A stretch of 64,000 bases of DNA from Teredinibacter sp. KSP-S5-2 (GTDB lineage: Bacteria; Pseudomonadota; Gammaproteobacteria; Pseudomonadales; Cellvibrionaceae): the NCBI RefSeq assembly GCF_032773895.1, contig NZ_CP120416.1:2230001-2294000 (forward strand). The letters are read 5' to 3'. Position 1 is the first letter of the stretch, and each line of letters begins with the position of its first letter. Under the pieces are notes generated by a model. That model searched no databases. It was not told the DNA's origin and saw nothing but the letters and a program-made list of their open reading frames with translations. The position numbers and the translations under genes are program-made. This document shows, piece after piece, positions 59,946 to 64,000 of this stretch.

Positions 59946-61094
59946 TTACGCAGGTGTTACTTCTCTTAAATCGAAATAACCGTTATAGCCTTTCATATAT
60001 ACCGCCGCGCGGTGACCAAATAACACCACAGCTTCCGTTCTTGTTTCGAGGTCGCCATAACCCTCAGTTGTAGATGTCACTCTGGTACCCACTGAAAACT
60101 GTTTATTCCACTGTATAACAATATCTTCCGCCGTCGCATTTTCAGCGATATCAAATATAACCGATACCTTTTGTTCAGGTGCAGAAGCTTGCGCCTCTGT
60201 ATTTTGGGCCATCTTAACGCACTCCAATTCTTCAGCCGTCTCGACACGAATCTTGGCGATAATTTTGGTAAGTACGTCACCATGTCCAATTTCAACAAAT
60301 TCCATTTCCTCGCCTTGCTCAGCGGCTATCTTCAATAGATTAAGAACACTTTCGGACCAACGAACGCTGCCGGAAATTTGATTGGAAAGGTTAGTAATTA
60401 TTTCACCACCGGCATAAGGTGCTGCCGTTACATTAGCAACAACAGGTATTTTTGGCTCGGAAAATTTAAATCGCTTTAAATAGCTTTCAAATTTTTCACC
60501 TGATGGTTTCATAAAACGGGAATGGAAAGCACCACTGGTATTTAACGGGTAGTAACGCGCACCCGCATCTTGAAATACAAATTCAGCCTCACCAATTTCT
60601 TTAAATGCACCAGAAATGACGATTTGTGAAAAGGTATTGTAATTGGCGACATCAATATTATTTAAGTTATTATCCTTTAACACTTTAAGAATATCGTCTT
60701 TCGGCATATTTAAAATCGCGGCCATTGCTCCTTCAGGGGCTTGACTCATTAGTTCACCACGCTTTTTAACCAGTTTTAAACCAGTTTCAAAGTCGAAACA
60801 CTCGGCGGCCAATAGTGCGTTAAATTCCCCCAGGCTGTGTCCTGCCACAAAATCAGGTTTTTCACCAGATTCATCGATTTGTTTAAAGTAAGATAACGCA
60901 TTTACAACATATAGGGCCGGCTGCGTGTACTGTGTTTTCCCAAGTTCACCATTAGTATCCTGAAGGCAAAGTTCCTTAATTGAGTACCCCAATATTTTAT
61001 CTGCCTTTTTAACCAGATCAGGGTATTGGTCAAATAAACCTTCCCCCATACCTTTTGCTTGTGATCCTTGACCAGGAAATACGTAGGTTTTCAT
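59946..61094 (-). CDS. trans-acting malonyl-CoA acyltransferase with C-terminal extension
   Basis: A 382-residue discrete acyltransferase that loads malonyl units onto the ACPs of a trans-AT polyketide synthase. It has 'VFPGQGSQAKGMGEGLFDQY', S87 in 'GHSLGEF', R112 in 'KKRGELMSQ', and H191 in 'GAFHSRFM'. The last 80 residues ('SVIFDIAENATAEDIVIQWN', 'GYGDLETRTEAVVLFGHRAA') go beyond the usual AT fold and their function is not known to me. It follows the KS gene by 75 bases and precedes the hydrolase gene by 10. The pair AT plus AT-like hydrolase is typical of trans-AT clusters. Confidence 0.92.
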   Translation of the reverse strand: MKTYVFPGQGSQAKGMGEGLFDQYPDLVKKADKILGYSIKELCLQDTNGELGKTQYTQPALYVVNALSYFKQIDESGEKPDFVAGHSLGEFNALLAAECFDFETGLKLVKKRGELMSQAPEGAMAAILNMPKDDILKVLKDNNLNNIDVANYNTFSQIVISGAFKEIGEAEFVFQDAGARYYPLNTSGAFHSRFMKPSGEKFESYLKRFKFSEPKIPVVANVTAAPYAGGEIITNLSNQISGSVRWSESVLNLLKIAAEQGEEMEFVEIGHGDVLTKIIAKIRVETAEELECVKMAQNTEAQASAPEQKVSVIFDIAENATAEDIVIQWNKQFSVGTRVTSTTEGYGDLETRTEAVVLFGHRAAVYMKGYNGYFDLREVTPA

Positions 61095-61169
61095 AGCGAC
61101 TCCTAATGTTCTTATACATATAATTTACTGGCGTAAATACGACCGCCCAGTAACAAATTGAAGATATTT

Positions 61170-62414
61170 TTAAATGGCTTGAAGACAAAGTGCAGAGTTG
61201 GTTCCTCCGAACCCCATACTCATTTTCAATGCCGTATTTAATTCGGTGTGTAATGGCTCTTGTCGCACCCAATTAAACGAAGTATCCATTGGGTCATCCA
61301 AATTACGACAGATATGTAATTTATTTTCTCGCATTTGAATTAACGTTGCGGCAATCTCAACCGCCCCCGCCGCAGTTAAGCCGTGCCCGATAATCGACTT
61401 GGTGGAATTAATATAGGCTTTTTTAAGCCCGCAGTGAGTAATGGCCTTTAACTCGGTTTCGTCCCCTAAGCCAGAACCTGTTCCATGCGGGTTAATATAA
61501 TCAACCTCACTTGGGCTGATACAGGCTTTCTTTAATGCCTCCTGAATTACAGCGACTTCACCATCAAAGGAAGGATCTGGATTTCTATTCGCATCCATTC
61601 GCATGGACCAACCAGCAACACGGGCATAAGCCGATATATTCGGGCGATTGGCACTCGTTGCCTTCTCAACAACAATGGCTGCACAGTTTTCACCATAAAT
61701 AAAACCATCACGTGCTTTATCAAATGGACGGCAAGCCAGTTCAGGCGTCGATGCATATCGTTCGGACCCCATCGCACCTAGTGCACGAAAGCCCTGACAT
61801 TCCCAGTATGAGAGATCCATTAACGCACCGATGGCAATACATACATCCACCTGACCAGATTCCACGGCCTGAATCGCTTTTAACACCGCCACCTGACCAC
61901 TCGCAGAAGCGCCGCCTATGGTATAAGCAACACCACGAATGCCAAAGACATCTGTACACATGCCACACACATCACTATCCATAAAGGAAAGACCGTATGT
62001 CGGACGCAAAAACGCAAGCTTCTCCCGATAGCTGTCATGTATCTGGACTAACTCTCGCTGTTGGAAATTAGAACCACCAACCACTAAACCAATGCGTGTG
62101 GGATCAACATCCAGCAAATTAGCATCATCCCACGCCTCATCAAGACAGGCTAATGCCGCCTGCCCGGAAAAAGAGGCAGTTCTGACCAAGCCAGCGGGAA
62201 TGCGATCTGAAAGGGTAAGCTTATCTATTTCAGCGCCTATAAATTGAGTTTTTAAAGCATCATCCGTTGAGGGAAACTGTCTTCCGGGACGTTGCATGAC
62301 TCTAAAGTTAGCGGCTGCTGAAAACAAGGCAGAGGTAAACTCCGCCTTGCCCTGACCGATAGATGAAGTTACACCAAGACCGGTAACAACAATATCAGTT
62401 TTAGATTCAGACAT
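61170..62414 (-). CDS. decarboxylating ketosynthase of an HMG beta-branching cassette (Ser in place of Cys)
   Basis: A 414-residue ketosynthase-fold protein. The active Cys is replaced by Ser (S170, 'GGASASGQ'), while both histidines are kept (H310 'NPHGTGSGLGDE' and H344 'IIGHGLTAAGA'). This is the PksF/CurC type, which decarboxylates malonyl-ACP to acetyl-ACP and does not condense. The start at 62414 ('MSESKTDIVVTGLG') is chosen over the upstream start at 62477 because the extra residues lie inside the ACP gene. It shares the operon with the ACP and two enoyl-CoA hydratase homologues, which make the rest of the beta-branching set. Confidence 0.93.
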   Translation of the reverse strand: MSESKTDIVVTGLGVTSSIGQGKAEFTSALFSAAANFRVMQRPGRQFPSTDDALKTQFIGAEIDKLTLSDRIPAGLVRTASFSGQAALACLDEAWDDANLLDVDPTRIGLVVGGSNFQQRELVQIHDSYREKLAFLRPTYGLSFMDSDVCGMCTDVFGIRGVAYTIGGASASGQVAVLKAIQAVESGQVDVCIAIGALMDLSYWECQGFRALGAMGSERYASTPELACRPFDKARDGFIYGENCAAIVVEKATSANRPNISAYARVAGWSMRMDANRNPDPSFDGEVAVIQEALKKACISPSEVDYINPHGTGSGLGDETELKAITHCGLKKAYINSTKSIIGHGLTAAGAVEIAATLIQMRENKLHICRNLDDPMDTSFNWVRQEPLHTELNTALKMSMGFGGTNSALCLQAI

Positions 62415-62415
62415 A

Positions 62416-62655
62416 TTAAAGCTTCTCGTGGAAAATTCTTGCCAGGTCACCCATGTTCTCGGCTTTCGCAAATTCAATCATAGGAACACGAACAGACAAA
62501 CTCTCAAGAGTCATCATAAGAATTTCAGAACGGTCTATAGAATTTGCCCCGAGGCTTTTTAACGAATCAGTATGAACAAAGTCGTGATTTACCAAATCAG
62601 GAAGTACTTCGCATGTATGGCCTTTAATAATGTTAAAAATTTCTTCGTGAGTCAT
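62416..62655 (-). CDS. acyl carrier protein of the beta-branching cassette
   Basis: A 79-residue ACP. The phosphopantetheine serine is S39 in 'LGANSIDRSE', the spelling typical of donor ACPs in HMG-type cassettes (AcpK group). The rest is a four-helix ACP of normal size ('PDLVNHDFVHTDSLKSL', 'VRVPMIEFAKAENMGDLARI'). It would hold malonyl and then acetyl for the HMG synthase. The gene lies one base upstream of the decarboxylating KS and 61 bases after the ECH2 gene. An ACP with its own KS, ECH1 and ECH2 neighbours supports the assignment. Confidence 0.94.
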   Translation of the reverse strand: MTHEEIFNIIKGHTCEVLPDLVNHDFVHTDSLKSLGANSIDRSEILMMTLESLSVRVPMIEFAKAENMGDLARIFHEKL

Positions 62656-62716
62656 TGTTTTTCTCCTAAAGCCCTAATATCAACGGGCGCTATCAATAAA
62701 ATCATTTCTTGGTTTG

Positions 62717-63466
62717 TTAATTTCCGAAAAAAGCGTGTATACGCTCTTTTATCTCAGGCTGACGAAAAGTCACTTCATGCATTGCCAACTCCTGATCAAT
62801 GGCTTTGGGTAAGGCTTCCCTAAGCGATGCAACAAGATGATCTTTCAATGCAACAAGTGAGACTCTGGGTTTCTCCGCAATAGTTTTAGCTATATCCATG
62901 GCATAATCCATAACCTCAGCACGGGGTAACACCGCAAAAGGAACACCCCTGTTCTTAAGTTCTTCACCACGATAGGTTTTAGCAAGGAACATCATTTCCT
63001 CAGACAAACTAATCCCAATCTTTTTGGGTAAAATAAACGTGGTGCCCATGCCGGGGGTGAACCCATACTTCATAAAATTGGTGGTATACACACTTTCTTT
63101 ACTAAGAATGGGAAAATCTGCAAATAAACCAAGAACAAAACCACCACCAATACCATGCCCCTGCATCGCAGAAACAACTGGGATCGGACAGTTAAGTGCA
63201 AGACTATAAAAATCGTTATCTGAGAACTTGGTTTTTCCTTCTGAAAGTAATATCAAACCTTCTTTCGTTCCACCGCTCGCAAAATAATTATCATAGCCAG
63301 TAAGAACAACTACCTTGTAGCGAGTATCGTTTTTTAAGGACTCAAATGCATCAATTAGCCCCAAAACCAACTCAATAGAAAACGTATTCTTATTGACCCG
63401 ATCCTGCATTTTAATTTCTAAAATACCATCACCATGATCAATAGTTACAACTACCGGATCATTCAT
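62717..63466 (-). CDS. enoyl-CoA hydratase-family decarboxylase ECH2 (PksI-like)
   Basis: A 249-residue crotonase-fold protein, second of the two ECH enzymes in the cassette. It has the oxyanion segments 'YFASGGTKEGLILL' and 'GHGIGGGFVLGLFADFPIL', and 'GFTPGMGTTFILPKKIGISL' in the third core. In HMG cassettes ECH2 decarboxylates the dehydrated HMG intermediate to give the beta-methyl or methylidene branch. I start at 63466, with a GGAGGTG box just upstream; the six codons before are rejected. It starts 2 bases after the ECH1 stop and is 61 bases from the ACP gene. The assignment to PksI type rests on sequence order and context. Confidence 0.9.
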   Translation of the reverse strand: MNDPVVVTIDHGDGILEIKMQDRVNKNTFSIELVLGLIDAFESLKNDTRYKVVVLTGYDNYFASGGTKEGLILLSEGKTKFSDNDFYSLALNCPIPVVSAMQGHGIGGGFVLGLFADFPILSKESVYTTNFMKYGFTPGMGTTFILPKKIGISLSEEMMFLAKTYRGEELKNRGVPFAVLPRAEVMDYAMDIAKTIAEKPRVSLVALKDHLVASLREALPKAIDQELAMHEVTFRQPEIKERIHAFFGN

Positions 63467-63468
63467 TG

Positions 63469-64000
63469 CTACACCTCCTCCCATGGAAACTTGCCAGTTC
63501 TAACGTAGCGAGCAATTTTTTCAAGATTATTCCTATCAGAAAAAATTTCTGCATTTGTCGCTAATGCCTTGGGTTTAGAGTCAGACAAATCACTGTTTAA
63601 CTCATTCATGTATCGCTTATACCGAGCTACAGCATCTTTTGATAAGCGCCGAAAACGAAGTAGTTTCTTTCTGAGTAAATTCGAACTGTTTTCTGCATAT
63701 TCGTCGACCAACCCCCATTCATGAGCACTTTGCGCATTCACGGGCTCTGTCATCAAAGTCATATAATGAGCCTTAGCGAATCCCATTTTTCGAATTAGAA
63801 AGGGCAGCACGCAGGCCGGCATTAAACCAAAAAGCAACTCGGATAAACTAAATACAGATTTATCTTCACAAATCACCACATCACAAGCAGCAACAAAACC
63901 AATACCACCGGCATTGGCTTGCCCTCTTACGTGAGCCACGCTGATAAATGGGCCCGAAGCAAGGCGGGTCCATAAATCATACATGGGCTCCGGGTTCGGA
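63469..64000 (-). CDS. enoyl-CoA hydratase-family dehydratase ECH1 (PksH-like), N-terminus off the right edge
   Basis: The visible 177 residues are the C-terminal two thirds of a crotonase-fold protein. The oxyanion segment 'VRGQANAGGIGFVAACDVVI' and 'LSELLFGLMPACVLPFLI' match ECH1 of HMG cassettes, which dehydrates HMG-ACP before ECH2 decarboxylates it. The frame continues without a stop to base 64000 (residues 'PNPEP' before the internal Met), so the true start is beyond the window. It is directly followed by ECH2 two bases on. The HMG synthase gene, which the cassette requires, is expected next to it outside the window. Confidence 0.9.
   Translation of the reverse strand, partial: PNPEPMYDLWTRLASGPFISVAHVRGQANAGGIGFVAACDVVICEDKSVFSLSELLFGLMPACVLPFLIRKMGFAKAHYMTLMTEPVNAQSAHEWGLVDEYAENSSNLLRKKLLRFRRLSKDAVARYKRYMNELNSDLSDSKPKALATNAEIFSDRNNLEKIARYVRTGKFPWEEV

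Noticed and set aside
58242-64000. HMG synthase gene within the window
   Set aside because: None of the visible genes has the HMG synthase fold; the KS-like gene has the decarboxylase Ser motif. The synthase must be outside the window if the cassette is complete.
1-64000. tRNA, rRNA or insertion sequence
   Set aside because: No T-loop-like GGTTCGA motif within a cloverleaf, no rRNA segment and no transposase-like protein was found on either strand by reading.

Overview
The window looks like a chromosomal segment of a marine gammaproteobacterium in or near the Cellvibrionaceae (Teredinibacter/Saccharophagus-like). This is inferred from the secreted protease with a 40-serine linker and CBM5/12-like modules, the gammaproteobacterial housekeeping genes (purEK, ptsP, moa genes, tal, dusA) and the moderate GC content. 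No rRNA, tRNA, transposase, integrase or CRISPR array was seen.

Layout. (1) 1-15603, minus strand: most of an extracellular contractile injection system (eCIS; phage-tail-like, Afp/PVC family) in one tight operon. Read in transcription order it encodes a small receiver-like protein, tail terminator, a beta-rich protein, a giant sheath, tube, second sheath, second tube, LysM tube initiator, DUF5908, gp27-like hub, gp5-like spike, DUF2169 protein, PAAR-like DUF4150 tip, gp25, gp6 baseplate and an NHL-propeller protein that runs off the left edge. The AAA+ ATPase, tape measure and any toxin cargo are not visible. (2) 15604-26700: ptsP, purEK, a LysR regulator, a TudS/YbgA-type protein, a GGDEF protein, a DoxX/YHS pair with a divergent AraC regulator, and a DUF134/NifX-like pair. 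(3) 26785-32746: DUF3592 and cupin genes, then a four-gene operon of two lipoproteins, a six-helix membrane protein with a Cys-rich periplasmic domain, and an SH3-M15 peptidase. I do not recognise this operon as a described system. (4) 33127-39341: a COG0523 metallochaperone GTPase, a zinc-ribbon membrane protein, the molybdenum cofactor operon moaA-mobA-moaB-moaC-moaD-moaE with a probable Moco riboswitch leader, and moeB. (5) 39404-46025: methyltransferase, trypsin-CBM protease, hemerythrin, oxidoreductase, LysE exporter, PilZ protein. (6) 46076-53457: a large hybrid histidine kinase, a periplasmic binding protein and a TonB receptor, probably one sensing/uptake unit. (7) 53690-57645: dusA, tal, a TerB-like gene, and a secreted alpha-carbonic anhydrase. 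(8) 58242-64000, minus strand: the end of a trans-AT polyketide cluster, with an HMG-type beta-branching cassette (ECH1, ECH2, ACP, decarboxylating KS) plus a trans-AT and an AT-like probable proofreading hydrolase. The HMG synthase and the PKS modules should lie beyond the right edge.

How the genes work together. The eCIS genes give a sheath, tube, spike and baseplate for a contractile particle. The moa/mob/moe genes cover molybdopterin synthesis and nucleotide attachment. The right-end genes make acyl units, load them, and install a beta-methyl-type branch on a polyketide. The kinase, binding protein and receptor probably detect and import an extracellular ligand.
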